From: Mycobacterium attenuatum
Lineage (GTDB): Bacteria; Actinomycetota; Actinomycetes; Mycobacteriales; Mycobacteriaceae
DNA: 64,000 nt
NCBI RefSeq assembly: GCF_900566085.1
Contig: NZ_UPHT01000172.1
Span: 1 to 64,000, forward strand
Direction: 5' to 3'
The notes under the pieces are model-generated. The model ran no database searches and had not been told where the DNA came from. It saw nothing but the letters and a program-made list of their open reading frames with translations. This document shows positions 18,688 through 28,246 of this stretch, one piece after another. Position 1 is the first letter of the stretch. Every line of letters begins with the position of its first letter. The position numbers were made by a program, and so were the translations under genes.

Positions 18688-19380
18688 ATGACCTCTGACG
18701 TGATGGACTGGGACAGCGCATACCGGCAGCAGGGCGTGTTCGAGGGGCCGCCGCCGTGGAATATCGGCGAGCCGCAGCCGGAATTGGCTGCGTTGATCGC
18801 GGCCGGGAAGGTACGCAGCGACGTCCTCGACGCCGGATGCGGGTACGCCGAATTGTCGTTGGCGCTGGCCGCCGAGGGCTACACCGTGGTGGGCATCGAC
18901 CTCACGCCCACCGCCGTCGCGGCGGCCACCAAGGCCGCCCAGGAACGGGGGCTGGCTACGGCCAGCTTCGTGCGGGCCGACATCACCGACTTCGCCGGCT
19001 ATCCGCCCGGCTCCGCGGGCCGCTTCGCCACCGTGCTGGACTCCACGCTGTTTCATTCGCTGCCGGTAGAGGGTCGCGACGGCTACCTGAGCGCGGTGTA
19101 TCGCGCGGCGGCCCCAGGCGCCAACTACTACGTGCTGGTGTTCGCCAAGGGCGCGTTCCCGGCCGAATTCGAAACCAAACCCAACGAAGTCGACGAAGAC
19201 GAGTTGCGGTCCGCGGTGGGCAAATACTGGGAGATCGACGAGATCCGGCCGGCGTTCATCCATGCCAACGTGCCGCAGGTTCCCGCCGGAGCCCCGTTCG
19301 AAATGCCGCCGCATCCCCACGACGAGAAGGGCCGGATGAAGATGCCCGCCTATCTGCTGAGCGCACACAAGGCGGGCTGA
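18688..19380 (+). CDS. SAM-dependent methyltransferase, Rv3699 homologue
   Basis: A class I methyltransferase of about 230 residues. The SAM-binding glycine loop is VLDAGCGYAELSLALA, followed by the acidic VVGIDLTPTAV strand and the post-loop VLDSTLFHSLP. The N-terminus WDSAYRQQGVFEGPPPWNIG is typical of TPMT/UbiE-like small-molecule methyltransferases. I chose ATG at 18688, nine bases after AGG; a TTG at 18679 is also in frame. It probably forms an operon with the GCS2-like ligase and ends 18 bases from the convergent egtE. Confidence 0.88.
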   Translation: MTSDVMDWDSAYRQQGVFEGPPPWNIGEPQPELAALIAAGKVRSDVLDAGCGYAELSLALAAEGYTVVGIDLTPTAVAAATKAAQERGLATASFVRADITDFAGYPPGSAGRFATVLDSTLFHSLPVEGRDGYLSAVYRAAAPGANYYVLVFAKGAFPAEFETKPNEVDEDELRSAVGKYWEIDEIRPAFIHANVPQVPAGAPFEMPPHPHDEKGRMKMPAYLLSAHKAG

Positions 19381-19398
19381 CCTGGCACCCGTTAGGCC

Positions 19399-20535
19399 TT
19401 AGACCGAAGTCGCCGCGGTGGCCGCGATCAGCGCCTCGGCAAAAGCCTCCAGGTCTTCGGTGGTGGTGTCCAGGTGGGGCGAGATGCGTAGCACCGGCCC
19501 CGTCAGCTCCTGCGGCGCGCGCCCCACATCGGCGTAGGTCGTCAGGATTCGCCGCTCCGCCAGCAGCCAATCCCGTACCGCCGCCGGGTCGGCGCCGTCG
19601 GCCGGGGCCAACGTGGTGAGTGCGCTCGGCTCGTCGACCTCTTCGACCACCAGCCAGCCGTCCACGTCGGCCAGCAGGGTACGGGCGATGCCGCCCAGTT
19701 CGGCCAGTCGGGCCCGCACCAGCTCCGGGCCGTAGGCCAGGTGCTCGCCGATCGCCACCGAAAAGCCCACGCGCGCAGCAACATTAGCCTCACCGAACTG
19801 CAGGCGCTGCGCCACCGACAGCGCCGGTGCCCACTGCGGAAGCGGTAGCCGGGGACGCAGCCGCTCCATCAACTCCGGTCGCACGGCCAGCACCCCGACC
19901 CCGCGCGGCCCGGCGAGCCATTTGCGTGACGACGAATAGGTAACGTCGGCACCCACCGCGCAGTCCACCTGGCCCAGCGCCTGAGCGGCGTCGACAACCA
20001 GCGGCAGCTGCAGCTCGCGGCAGAGCCTGGCCATCAGCGCCAGCGGCTGCACGGTGCCCCGGTGGCTACCCACCGGGGTCAGGTGCACCAGATCGGGCGG
20101 ATTCTCCTCGAGGTCGAACGCCGCATCGTCGAGCGCGAGCCGGCCGTCGTCGAGGGTCGGCAGGAACCGCACCTCGAACCCGTGTGCATCCATCACCGCC
20201 AGGTTGGGGCCGTATTCGCCGGGCAGGCAGGCCAGCGTCCCGCTTCCTGCGGGCCAGCTGCCCAGCAGCAAATCCAGCGCGTGCAGCGAGCCGGTGGTGA
20301 ACACCACCTCGGCGCCGGGCATGCCGCACAGGGTTGCCACCGCAGCCCGCCCGGCGTCCAGCGCGGCGGTGGCCGCCTCGGCTGCGACATACCCGCCGAC
20401 CTCGGACTCGTGCAGCGCGTGGCGGGCGGTGGCATTCAAGACCGCGAAGCTTTGTCGCGAGCATGCGGCACTGTCTAGGTGCAGGCCCGCGACCGGTGGG
20501 CGCGCCGCCCGCCATCGCTTAGCCAGGGTGCTCAC
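19399..20535 (-). CDS. egtE: Ergothioneine biosynthesis PLP-dependent C-S lyase EgtE
   Basis: A 378-residue fold-type I PLP enzyme that completes ergothioneine synthesis by cleaving the hercynylcysteine sulfoxide C-S bond. The PLP lysine lies in [15 protein letters not shown], preceded by the VVDAAQALG aspartate segment. The start is GTG at 20535, overlapping the egtD stop as GTGA. It is the last gene of the egtABCDE operon and converges on the Rv3699-like gene. Confidence 0.94.
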   Translation of the reverse strand: MSTLAKRWRAARPPVAGLHLDSAACSRQSFAVLNATARHALHESEVGGYVAAEAATAALDAGRAAVATLCGMPGAEVVFTTGSLHALDLLLGSWPAGSGTLACLPGEYGPNLAVMDAHGFEVRFLPTLDDGRLALDDAAFDLEENPPDLVHLTPVGSHRGTVQPLALMARLCRELQLPLVVDAAQALGQVDCAVGADVTYSSSRKWLAGPRGVGVLAVRPELMERLRPRLPLPQWAPALSVAQRLQFGEANVAARVGFSVAIGEHLAYGPELVRARLAELGGIARTLLADVDGWLVVEEVDEPSALTTLAPADGADPAAVRDWLLAERRILTTYADVGRAPQELTGPVLRISPHLDTTTEDLEAFAEALIAATAATSV

Positions 20536-21497
20536 TTCACGCTCAGGGACAAGCCGAAGTCGCCCGCGTCGTCGGTCCACCACCGGGTGCGCCGCAGTCC
20601 CGCGGCGGCCAGCTCGGCGGCGATGCCGTCGGGCCGGAACTTGCACGACACCTCGGTCAGCATCTCCTCGCCGGAGGCGAAGTCGACGGTCAAATCCAGG
20701 GCGCCGACTCGCACGTGCTGGGCACTGTCGGCGCGAAGCCACATCTCGATCCGCTCCTCGTCGATATTCCAGCGGGCCACGTGCCGGTAGCCGTCGAGGT
20801 CGAAATCGGCGTCCAGTTCCCGGTTGATCACCGCGAGCACATTGCGGTTGAATCGGGCGGTCACCCCCGCGGCATCGTCGTAGGCCCGAACCAGCCGGCC
20901 GGGGTCCTTGACCAGATCGGTGCCCAGCAGCAGGCTGTCACCGGGGCGCATCACCCCGGCCAGCGTCGCCAAAAATTCCGCCCGCGGGCCGGGTGTCAGG
21001 TTGCCGATCGTCGAGCCCAGGAACACGAACAACCGCCGGCCGCCGGCCGGGATTTCGGTCAGGTGCTCCTCGAAGTCACCACAAACAGCGTGGATTTCGA
21101 TGCCGTCATATTCACGCTTGATGGCGGTCGCGGCTGCCGACAGCACGCCGGCGTCGACGTCGAACGGCACGAATCTGCGCAGCGATCGGCGATCACGTAA
21201 GGCGTCCAGCAACATCCGCGTCTTTTCCGAGGTGCCGCTGCCGAGTTCGACCAGGGTGTCGGCCTGGCTGGCGGCGGCGATGCCTGGCGAGTGGGCACGC
21301 AGGATGCCCGCCTCGGCACGCGTCGGGTAGTACTCCGGTAGCCGGGTGATCTGGTCGAACAGGTCGCTGCCGACGGAATCATAGAACCACTTGGGGGGCA
21401 ATGACTTCGGCGTCTGTTGCAGCCCGCCGGAAACGTCGCGGCACAATGCCTGATACGCCGAGTCCTCGGCCAGATGGTTCGACAGCGACAACGTCAT
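20532..21497 (-). CDS. egtD: L-histidine N-alpha-methyltransferase EgtD
   Basis: A 321-residue methyltransferase, exactly the known family length, converting histidine to hercynine with three SAM. The signature [19 protein letters not shown], the SAM-site [10 protein letters not shown] and [12 protein letters not shown] are present, as is the DUF2260-type start ([19 protein letters not shown]). The ATG shares its first base with the end of the egtC stop (TGATG), so it is translationally coupled. Confidence 0.96.
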   Translation of the reverse strand: MTLSLSNHLAEDSAYQALCRDVSGGLQQTPKSLPPKWFYDSVGSDLFDQITRLPEYYPTRAEAGILRAHSPGIAAASQADTLVELGSGTSEKTRMLLDALRDRRSLRRFVPFDVDAGVLSAAATAIKREYDGIEIHAVCGDFEEHLTEIPAGGRRLFVFLGSTIGNLTPGPRAEFLATLAGVMRPGDSLLLGTDLVKDPGRLVRAYDDAAGVTARFNRNVLAVINRELDADFDLDGYRHVARWNIDEERIEMWLRADSAQHVRVGALDLTVDFASGEEMLTEVSCKFRPDGIAAELAAAGLRRTRWWTDDAGDFGLSLSVK

Positions 21498-22195
21498 CAA
21501 AGTCCTTTCGTGGCGTCCAGGGCGGTCAGCGTGACCCGATCCGCGGTGACCTCCACCAGATGGCGGTCCGGCACGTCCTGCCAAGCGGAGTCGTCGTCGT
21601 AGGGCTCACTGGCCAGCACCACCCCATCGGGGCGGCGCAGAATGGACAGCGTCTCGTTCCAGGTGGTAGCCAGCAGCCGAGATCCGTTGGCGGCCATGAT
21701 GTTGAGCCGTGCGAGCGGGTCGGCAGTACCGATCTCGGCGATGGTGACGGCCAGCGCGTCCAGGCCGCGCTCGAAGATGGTGGCCGCCAGTATTGCGCTG
21801 TCGCAGACGGATTCGGCCGTAGCGGTCAGCGGCAGCACACTGCGGTCGACGACGCCGTTGTGCGACAGCAGCCACTGTCCGTCGGTAAACGGTGCGGTGG
21901 CGCTGATCTCGATCGGCATCCCCACGGTCGCCGAGCGGACCGCGGCCACCACGCAATGGCTGTGCAACCCCGGTGCTACCGAACCGAACGACGCGTCCCC
22001 CCACAGCGGCGCCGCGCTGCGCCAGCGCCGCGGCACCGCGCCGTCGAAGAAGCCGACGCCCCAGCCGTCGGCGTTCATCAGGCCATGCTTTTGCCGCCGC
22101 GGCGCATAGGACTGCACCAGTAGGCTCTGGGGGGGTTCAAGCATGAGTGCCGACAGGGCGATCTCGGTGCCGAGCCAACCCAGATGCCGGCACAT
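21497..22195 (-). CDS. egtC: Gamma-glutamyl hercynylcysteine sulfoxide hydrolase EgtC
   Basis: A 232-residue class II glutamine amidotransferase-like hydrolase that removes glutamate from gamma-glutamyl-hercynylcysteine sulfoxide. Cys2 (MCRHLGWLG) becomes the N-terminal nucleophile after Met removal. [10 protein letters not shown] and LLSHNGVVD match the Ntn-amidotransferase core. The ATG overlaps the egtB stop (TGATG) and its own stop overlaps egtD. Confidence 0.95.
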   Translation of the reverse strand: MCRHLGWLGTEIALSALMLEPPQSLLVQSYAPRRQKHGLMNADGWGVGFFDGAVPRRWRSAAPLWGDASFGSVAPGLHSHCVVAAVRSATVGMPIEISATAPFTDGQWLLSHNGVVDRSVLPLTATAESVCDSAILAATIFERGLDALAVTIAEIGTADPLARLNIMAANGSRLLATTWNETLSILRRPDGVVLASEPYDDDSAWQDVPDRHLVEVTADRVTLTALDATKGL

Positions 22196-23496
22196 CAGAC
22201 AAGATCCTCGACCGACCAGGCCAGCCGGACACCGGCGAAGATCTGCCGGCGGTACGGGTGGTCCCAGTTGCGGAAGCTGGGCCGCAGAATGGCCGGCTCG
22301 ACAGCCCAGGAGCCGCCGCGCAGCACCCGGTAGTCGCCGTCGAAAAACGGTTGGGAATACCGGTCGTAGATCATCGGGACGAATCCGGGCCACGGTCGTA
22401 GCGGTGAGCTGGTCCACTCCCAGACATCGCCCAGCATCTGCTCGACCCCGTAGGGCGACACCCCGGCCGGGTAGGCGCCGACGGGCGCCGGTCGCAGCGC
22501 CACGGCACCGAGATTGGCGTGCGCGGCTGACGGCGGCTGCGCTCCCCACGGGTAGCGACGCCGCGAGTTGGTCCCCGGATCCCACGCACACGCCTTCTCC
22601 CACTCCGCCTCGGTGGGCAGCCGGGCACCGGCCCACGCCGCGTACGCCTCGGCTTCGAAGTAGGTGACATGCTGGACCGGCTCATCGGCGGGAAGGTCTT
22701 CGAGGTAGCCGAACCGGACGCGAGTTCGCCCGTCGGAGCTCCAGAACTGCGGCGCGCTCAGGCCGGCGCTTAACCGGTACTGCCAGCCACGCTCGGACCA
22801 CCACCGCGATTGGGTGTAGCCGCCGTCGTCGACGAACTGCTGCCATTCGCCGTTGGTGACCGGAACCCGCCCGATCCGGAAGGCTGGGACGTCGACGACA
22901 TGGGCGGGACGTTCGTTGTCCAGCGAGAAGGGCTCGCTCTCGGCGTCCACGCCCAGCACGAACGGGCCACCGGGCACCAGCACCGATGTTCCCGCCACGC
23001 CCGGCCGGCCCGGGGGCAGCACGGACGTCGCGCGCAACAGCGGCGCACCGGTGCGCAGGTTCAGCGCCTGCAACATGGTCTCGGTGTGCTGGTATTCGTG
23101 GCTGGCCACCATGCCGAACACGAAGCCGGCCGGGTCGCCGGGATGATCGTCGGACAGAGCGTCCAACGCATCCAGCGCCGCCGAGCGAACCGTCCGGCAA
23201 AAGGACCGCGCCTGATCCGGCGACAGCAACGGCAGCTCGACCCGGCTGGCGCGCGAATGCTGGAATGCGTCGTAGAGGCCGTCGACCGCCGGCGCCAGCA
23301 TGCCGGGCCGGTCCGGGCTGCCGCCGCGCAGCAGCCAGAACTCTTCCTGTTGACCGATGTGCGCCAAATCCCACACCAGCGGGCTCATCAACGGGTCGTA
23401 TTGGCGGCGCAGTTCGGCATCGTCGAAGTCGACCAGCCGCAACGTGCGCGCCCGGGCCCGCTCCAGGTCGCCGGCCAGCCGTTCGCGTGCGGTCAC
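22195..23496 (-). CDS. egtB: Hercynine oxygenase EgtB
   Basis: A 433-residue non-haem iron sulfoxide synthase joining hercynine and gamma-glutamylcysteine with oxygen. The DinB-like N-terminal half supplies the iron ligands H46 ([11 protein letters not shown]), H133 and H137 ([10 protein letters not shown]). The FGE-sulfatase-like C-terminal half contains [17 protein letters not shown] and VLRGGSW. The GTG start overlaps the egtA stop and has GAGGAG four bases upstream. Confidence 0.96.
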   Translation of the reverse strand: MTARERLAGDLERARARTLRLVDFDDAELRRQYDPLMSPLVWDLAHIGQQEEFWLLRGGSPDRPGMLAPAVDGLYDAFQHSRASRVELPLLSPDQARSFCRTVRSAALDALDALSDDHPGDPAGFVFGMVASHEYQHTETMLQALNLRTGAPLLRATSVLPPGRPGVAGTSVLVPGGPFVLGVDAESEPFSLDNERPAHVVDVPAFRIGRVPVTNGEWQQFVDDGGYTQSRWWSERGWQYRLSAGLSAPQFWSSDGRTRVRFGYLEDLPADEPVQHVTYFEAEAYAAWAGARLPTEAEWEKACAWDPGTNSRRRYPWGAQPPSAAHANLGAVALRPAPVGAYPAGVSPYGVEQMLGDVWEWTSSPLRPWPGFVPMIYDRYSQPFFDGDYRVLRGGSWAVEPAILRPSFRNWDHPYRRQIFAGVRLAWSVEDLV

Positions 23497-24782
23497 GATT
23501 CTCCTCGTGCCAGCCGTGCCACCGTCTGCGCAAGACCGCATTCGATGACCCGGTCGGCAAAGTCGTCACCGGGACAGCGGCCCCGCTCGACATTGTCTGC
23601 CAACGCCTGCATCGCATCGCTGAGCTCCGCCGGCGCGCGCTCGGCGGCGACGGCCACACATCGACCGGCCGCCTCGTAGAGGCGCCGGTCTTCCAGCCCG
23701 ATGCGGGCAGCGGTGTCCCAGGCGGTGGCAACCGGCTCGACGGCCTCAGCGGCCACCCCGGCTGCAGCTGGGTCGTCGAGCAACGTCACCACCGTGAACG
23801 CCAGTGCGGGCCAGAACGGGGCGGGCACGCTGTCGAGGTAACGGATCTCCAGCCATTGCCGGGGACGTACCGGCGGGAACAGCGTGGTGAGGTGATAATC
23901 CAGGTCGGCGGTGGTCGGTCGGCGATCGCCGAGCCGGACCCTGCCGTCGGCCCAATCGGCGAAGGGCACGTAGTGGGTCACCGCGACCGCGTCCGGATTG
24001 TGCACCAGCATCACCGGAGCCTTCAGGGCATACCGCGCCCAGTCGGTGACCGGGTCGTCCCCGCTGGCGCCCAGGATCGGCCCGCAGCGGGCAGCATCCA
24101 TCCGGCCCCATACCCGCTGCCGGGTAGACCGCCAACCGGAGAACTCGCCCCCCAGCATGGGGGAATTGGCGGCGATCGCGATCATCGTCGGTCCCAGGGC
24201 ATGCGCCAGCCGCACCCGCGCCGCCCAGTCGGCCTGCGGACCGGCGTCGACGTTGACCTGGATGGAAGCCGTCGACGTCATCATGGCCGCCCCGGCTGCC
24301 CCGGAGTCGCTGGCGGCGAAAAACTGCTCCATGGCGCGGTAGCGCGCGCCCGGGTTGATTCGCTTGGTCGGCCGCAGCGGGTCGGCGCCCAGGAATACCA
24401 GCCCCAGGCCGGCGTCGGCGAAGGCCGACCGCAGTACGGCCTGGTCGCGGTTCATCGCGTCGATGGCCGCCAGCACGCCGTCGCACGGCGGACCCGACAG
24501 CTCCACAGCTCCGCCGGGCTCGACGCTGACCGCACTACCGCCCGGCAGCGGGCTCAGCCAGTCCAGAACGTCGCTGATCTCGTCCCAGCTGGGCCGGCGA
24601 AACGGGTCGGCGGGGTCATAGCAGTGCGCTTCCAGTTCCAGCCCGACCCGCCCCAGCGGGCCGTCGACGAGGCAGCTTTCGGCGATGTATGCCCCCGCAA
24701 CTTCCAACGAGGCGATCTCCCCGTCGCTGTCACCGGCGCTGTCCAGCTGCGCTGCCGCAGCAGTGCTGGGGGCAAACGTCAT
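23493..24782 (-). CDS. egtA: Glutamate-cysteine ligase EgtA
   Basis: A 429-residue gamma-glutamylcysteine ligase supplying the sulfur donor for ergothioneine; Rv3704c is 432 residues. Typical segments are [39 protein letters not shown] and [11 protein letters not shown]. The ATG at 24782 has GGAGGA upstream. It is the first gene of the five-gene egtA-B-C-D-E unit, in which every junction overlaps by one to four bases. A perfect 10-bp hairpin lies just upstream of the ribosome binding site. Confidence 0.95.
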   Translation of the reverse strand: MTFAPSTAAAAQLDSAGDSDGEIASLEVAGAYIAESCLVDGPLGRVGLELEAHCYDPADPFRRPSWDEISDVLDWLSPLPGGSAVSVEPGGAVELSGPPCDGVLAAIDAMNRDQAVLRSAFADAGLGLVFLGADPLRPTKRINPGARYRAMEQFFAASDSGAAGAAMMTSTASIQVNVDAGPQADWAARVRLAHALGPTMIAIAANSPMLGGEFSGWRSTRQRVWGRMDAARCGPILGASGDDPVTDWARYALKAPVMLVHNPDAVAVTHYVPFADWADGRVRLGDRRPTTADLDYHLTTLFPPVRPRQWLEIRYLDSVPAPFWPALAFTVVTLLDDPAAAGVAAEAVEPVATAWDTAARIGLEDRRLYEAAGRCVAVAAERAPAELSDAMQALADNVERGRCPGDDFADRVIECGLAQTVARLARGES

Positions 24783-24803
24783 ATCACGATTCCTCCGGGG
24801 CCT

Positions 24804-24827
24804 GCGGCTATCGAGAACGATAGCCGC
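24804..24827. promoter_or_regulatory. Perfect 10-bp inverted repeat before egtA
   Basis: GCGGCTATCG and its exact complement flank a 4-base centre (AGAA on the plus strand). It lies about 7 bases upstream of the egtA ribosome binding site and 85 bases after the preceding stop. No T-run follows, so an operator or 5-prime RNA hairpin controlling the egt operon fits better than a terminator. Confidence 0.55.
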
Positions 24828-24912
24828 CACCATCTCATCTTCCAGAGAGCCCCGACATATTCCCGCACGTTCTCGGTGCCCGGGTCAGACGAGTACCCAC
24901 ATTCGCGGGTGG

Positions 24913-25551
24913 TTACTGGCCCAGGATGTTCTGCATTGCCCCGGCCAGCACGTTGACCGCCGGACCTGCGTTGCCAGACTGGCAGACCTTTGCCTGCAGC
25001 AACACATTTTCCCGCAGCCTGGTTTGATCGAAGCACCGCCGGTCGGTGCCGGCTTCCTGCTTGGTCCACGCCGAGTCGGTTGCTGTCGGCGGACCGCCCT
25101 CGAACGACCAGACCTGTGTGGTCCCGTTGTCCAGGTGCATCGCGGTGGTCTGCCCCGAGCAACCCACGGTTCGGTCCACCACGCGGTGAAACGCTCGGTC
25201 TGCGGCGTCGCTGGTTGCGAATACCCCGATCGTCTGCTTGACGTAGTGAGCCTGGTCGGTGGCCGAGGTCTGGGTGATGGCGCCGTTGAATGAAGCCAGG
25301 TCGGGATCGTCGTACACCTCCGGCAGCCCGATGTCGGCCCAGTTGTTGCACACCGGGAGGTCAACCGCATACGCCTGGAACGGCTCGGTGAACATCAACT
25401 CCCAACCCATCGGCGCGCCGACGATATTGCCGACCGATCCCCTGCCCAGGACCGCGTAGTTCACCACCCCCGGCTCTGACGGGTTCGCCGCCGCAGTCGG
25501 AGCACCCGCCAGGCCCGCGACCAGTCCGAGGCTCAGCGCGGTGATCCGCAT
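24913..25551 (-). CDS. Exported PknH-like sensor domain protein, Rv3705c homologue
   Basis: About 212 residues with a clear signal peptide (MRITALSLGLVAGLAGAPTAAAN). The mature domain resembles the extracellular PknH/LppH-type sensor domain: WELMFTEPF, paired cysteines (CNNW, VGCSGQ, RCFDQ, KVCQSG) and TQVWSFEGG. It should act outside the membrane; the ligand is unknown. ATG at 25551 is preferred because AAGG lies nine bases upstream; an ATG at 25569 is also in frame. It precedes egtA in the same direction. Confidence 0.85.
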   Translation of the reverse strand: MRITALSLGLVAGLAGAPTAAANPSEPGVVNYAVLGRGSVGNIVGAPMGWELMFTEPFQAYAVDLPVCNNWADIGLPEVYDDPDLASFNGAITQTSATDQAHYVKQTIGVFATSDAADRAFHRVVDRTVGCSGQTTAMHLDNGTTQVWSFEGGPPTATDSAWTKQEAGTDRRCFDQTRLRENVLLQAKVCQSGNAGPAVNVLAGAMQNILGQ

Positions 25552-25626
25552 GGTGTCAGACCTTGCCATGAAGCCGATCATGCCAGGCGGGCCAACGTCG
25601 ATTTGCCGGACCAAAACCCGCGCGAT

Positions 25627-27075
25627 TCAGCCCAGGCCGGCCCGCACGCCTTCCTCGACCTTCTTGCCCAGATCGGGGTCCACGTTGCGCCAGTACTCGA
25701 ACACCCGCGACAGCACCGGCTCCTGCACACCCTTGGAAACATGTCCAACAATGTTGTGGGCCAAGCGTTCCCGCGCTGCATCATCGAGCACATCGCGGAC
25801 CAGGGTGCCGGCTTGACCCCAGTCGCCGTCCTCGGCGCGCAGTGTGTACGCCGCGCGCACCATCTGGCCGTCGGCCATCCACCGCACCTCGGCGGCGCGC
25901 GCCGGATCGGCCTGCGGGCCGCCGTAGGAGTTGGGCGCATATACCGGATCGGTGACGTTGTGCATCCGCATCGCACCGTCCTTGGAGTAGCTGCTGACCG
26001 TCACCTTCGGCGAATTGACGGGGATCTGCTTGTAATTGGTGCCCAGCCGGGCCCGGTGCGCATCGGAGTAGGAGAACCCGCGCGCCAGCAGCATCTTGTC
26101 CGGGCTCAGTCCGGTTCCGGGCACGATGTTGTTGGGCTCGAACGCGGCCTGCTCCATCTCGGTGTGGTAGTCGGTGACGTTGCGGTTCAAGATCAGCTTG
26201 CCGACGTCGATCAAGGGATAGTCGCCGTGCGGCCACACCTTGGTCAGGTCGAAGGGATTGAAACGGTAGGTCTTGGCCTCCTCGAACGGCATGATCTGCA
26301 TCTTGAGTGTCCAGCTAGGGAATTCGCCGCGCTCGATCGCCTCGTAGAGATCGCGCTGATGGTAGTCGCCGTCTTCACCGGCGAGCCGGTCGGCATCCTG
26401 CTGCGACAGAAAGTCGATACCCTGGTCGGTGATGAAATGGTACTTCACCCAAAAGATTTCGCCGTCAGCGTTGATCCAGCTGTAAGTGTGGCTGCCGTAG
26501 CCGTTCATGTGCCGCCAGGTCTTGGGGATGCCCCGATCCCCCATCAGCCAGGTCACCTGATGGGCCGACTCGGGCGAGAGAGTCCAGAAGTCCCACTGCA
26601 TGTTGTGATCGCGCAGATTGTTTGCCGCACGGCGCTTTTGGGAGCGGATGAAGTGCTGGAACTTGAGCGGGTCGCGGATGAAGAAGATCGGCGTGTTGTT
26701 GCCGACCATGTCGAAGTTACCTTCGGTTGTGTAGAACTTCAGTGCGAAACCGCGCGGATCCCGCCAGGTATCCGGGCTGCCGCGCTCACCTGCGACGGTG
26801 GAAAACCGGATCAGGGTTTCGGTTTTGGCGCCCGGCTGGAACACCGCGGCTCTGGTATACCGGCTGACGTCGTTGGTCACTTCAAAGTGGCCGAACGCGC
26901 CGCCGCCCTTGGCATGCGGCTGGCGTTCCGGGATGCGCTCCCGATTGAACATGGCCATCTGCTCGATCAGGTAATGGTCCTGCAGCAGAATGGGGCCGTC
27001 GGGTCCGACGGTCAGCGATTGGTCGTCGCTGGGAGCAGGACTGCCGGCGTCAGTGGTGGTATAGCGCTCCGTCAT
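25627..27075 (-). CDS. Haem catalase, clade 3
   Basis: A 482-residue small-subunit monofunctional catalase that dismutates hydrogen peroxide. Distal His54 ([12 protein letters not shown]), Asn127 ([12 protein letters not shown]), Arg332 and the proximal haem ligand Tyr336 ([14 protein letters not shown]) are all in place. ATG at 27075 has AAGGAG nine bases upstream. H37Rv relies on KatG and has no catalase here, so this is an insertion between the Rv3705c- and Rv3705A-like genes. A KatA-type name is reasonable but not certain. Confidence 0.96.
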   Translation of the reverse strand: MTERYTTTDAGSPAPSDDQSLTVGPDGPILLQDHYLIEQMAMFNRERIPERQPHAKGGGAFGHFEVTNDVSRYTRAAVFQPGAKTETLIRFSTVAGERGSPDTWRDPRGFALKFYTTEGNFDMVGNNTPIFFIRDPLKFQHFIRSQKRRAANNLRDHNMQWDFWTLSPESAHQVTWLMGDRGIPKTWRHMNGYGSHTYSWINADGEIFWVKYHFITDQGIDFLSQQDADRLAGEDGDYHQRDLYEAIERGEFPSWTLKMQIMPFEEAKTYRFNPFDLTKVWPHGDYPLIDVGKLILNRNVTDYHTEMEQAAFEPNNIVPGTGLSPDKMLLARGFSYSDAHRARLGTNYKQIPVNSPKVTVSSYSKDGAMRMHNVTDPVYAPNSYGGPQADPARAAEVRWMADGQMVRAAYTLRAEDGDWGQAGTLVRDVLDDAARERLAHNIVGHVSKGVQEPVLSRVFEYWRNVDPDLGKKVEEGVRAGLG

Positions 27076-27194
27076 TTCGTTGTCTCCTTGTCGACTGGGA
27101 TGCTCGAATCGTGTTGTGCGCAAACGAATTCGGCTCGCGATGGTATTATCCGGCATCCAACAAGCCGCTGGGTGCCGCCTTTTCCCAGGACGCG

Positions 27195-27653
27195 TTATGG
27201 CCGCGCCGGCGACGTTGTGGGGCTGGGGCTGCTGGGCGTCTGCGGGGCCGCAGGACCGAATTGGCCGGCACCCGGACCACCGGGACCCCCGGGACCACCG
27301 GGACCGCCCGGGAACCCAGGACCCATGCCAGGGGGCGGGGGTCCGGGGAATCCGAACTGCCATCCCGGCCCGGGACCGGGACCACCCGGACCACCCGGAC
27401 CACCCGGACCACCCGGACCGCCGGGCATGAACATGCCGTGGTGGTGATGGCGGTGGTGGTGGCACTTGCCGTATCCGAAGACCAAAGCACCAGCAAGAAA
27501 GAGCGTCCAGGCGATGAAGATGACTCCGGCCACGATCACCACCCACGCCGCGGCCTGGTAGAGCCTCGGCGGCTTTTCCCGCGGCGGTGGTGGGGGTGGT
27601 GCAGCGGTGGCGACAGCGGGCGGCGGGGTCACGGGTTCGGGTGTTTCGCTCAT
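27195..27653 (-). CDS. His-rich, Gly/Pro-repeat membrane protein
   Basis: A 152-residue single-pass protein: Pro-rich N-terminus ([12 protein letters not shown]), one helix ([21 protein letters not shown]), then [13 protein letters not shown] and a collagen-like tail of PGG/GPG triplets ([20 protein letters not shown]). It is the first of two paralogues sharing MSETPE and [12 protein letters not shown]; they correspond in place to the proline-rich Rv3705A and Rv3706c. The His cluster beside the membrane may bind metal. The function is unknown. Confidence 0.72.
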   Translation of the reverse strand: MSETPEPVTPPPAVATAAPPPPPPREKPPRLYQAAAWVVIVAGVIFIAWTLFLAGALVFGYGKCHHHRHHHHGMFMPGGPGGPGGPGGPGGPGPGPGWQFGFPGPPPPGMGPGFPGGPGGPGGPGGPGAGQFGPAAPQTPSSPSPTTSPARP

Positions 27654-27731
27654 CACTCGAATATTGCTCAGCCCTGCGACAACCGCAAAGGGTTCGGCGG
27701 CCCGGCCCCGAATTGATGCCCAAATTGATAA

Positions 27732-27759
27732 GGCCCGGTGCTCAAGCGAGCACCGGGCC
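27732..27759 (-). terminator. Strong intrinsic terminator between the His-rich paralogues
   Basis: A perfect 12-bp stem (GGCCCGGTGCTC and complement) closes a 4-base loop. On the minus strand it is followed by TTATCAATTTG. It ends transcription from the 27773-28126 gene. Confidence 0.8.
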
Positions 27760-27772
27760 GGTGTTGGTGTTG

Positions 27773-28126
27773 CTAACGACCGGGTGTGGTGGACGGCGCA
27801 ACCGAGGACGGCACCTGGCTGGGACCGGCGGGGCCGGTGGCGGGGCTTTCCGCCGGGGCTCCGCCGGTGGGACCCCCCGTGCGGTGCATCATCGCGTGGG
27901 GCTTGTGGTGATGGCGATGGTGGTAGCCGCCGTGACCGCCTTGCATGCCCAGCCGGAAGCCGGTGAAGAAGATGACCGCGACGATGAACACGATTCCGGC
28001 GACGATGACGACCCACGCCGCAGCCTTGAAAACCTTGGGTGTTTGACGTTCCACAGCCGCGGTCGGCGGCGGTGGAGCCACGGCGGTCGACGTCGGCGCT
28101 GTTGGTGTTTCAGGTGTTTCGCTCAT
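27773..28126 (-). CDS. His-rich membrane protein, paralogue of its downstream neighbour
   Basis: A 117-residue single-pass protein: N-terminus MSETPETPTAPT, helix [20 protein letters not shown], then GGYHHRHHHKPHAMMH and a Pro/Ser/Ala tail. The layout and N-terminus match the 27195-27653 protein, indicating tandem duplication with loss or gain of the Gly-Pro repeat. ATG at 28135 is an alternative start. It probably corresponds to Rv3706c. The function is unknown. Confidence 0.72.
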   Translation of the reverse strand: MSETPETPTAPTSTAVAPPPPTAAVERQTPKVFKAAAWVVIVAGIVFIVAVIFFTGFRLGMQGGHGGYHHRHHHKPHAMMHRTGGPTGGAPAESPATGPAGPSQVPSSVAPSTTPGR

Positions 28127-28246
28127 GAGTGGCATGATGCCGGGGCAAACAGTGGTGGCGGCTATGCGTAACTTAGGTAGCAGCTATGAGCGCTGGATCT
28201 GGGTGGCGCCCGCCGCAGCCCTACCGAACCATCAGGCCTCACCGCA

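Noticed and set aside
17731-19368. Long antisense frame (545 codons) across the GCS2-like and methyltransferase genes
   Set aside because: Mirror of high-GC third positions in the real plus-strand genes; low-complexity His/Arg/Gln-rich peptide.
22986-24956. Plus-strand frame of 656 codons over egtB-egtA
   Set aside because: Antisense shadow of two well-supported minus-strand genes.
25603-27447. Plus-strand frame of 614 codons over the catalase
   Set aside because: Antisense shadow; the minus strand has every catalase active-site residue.
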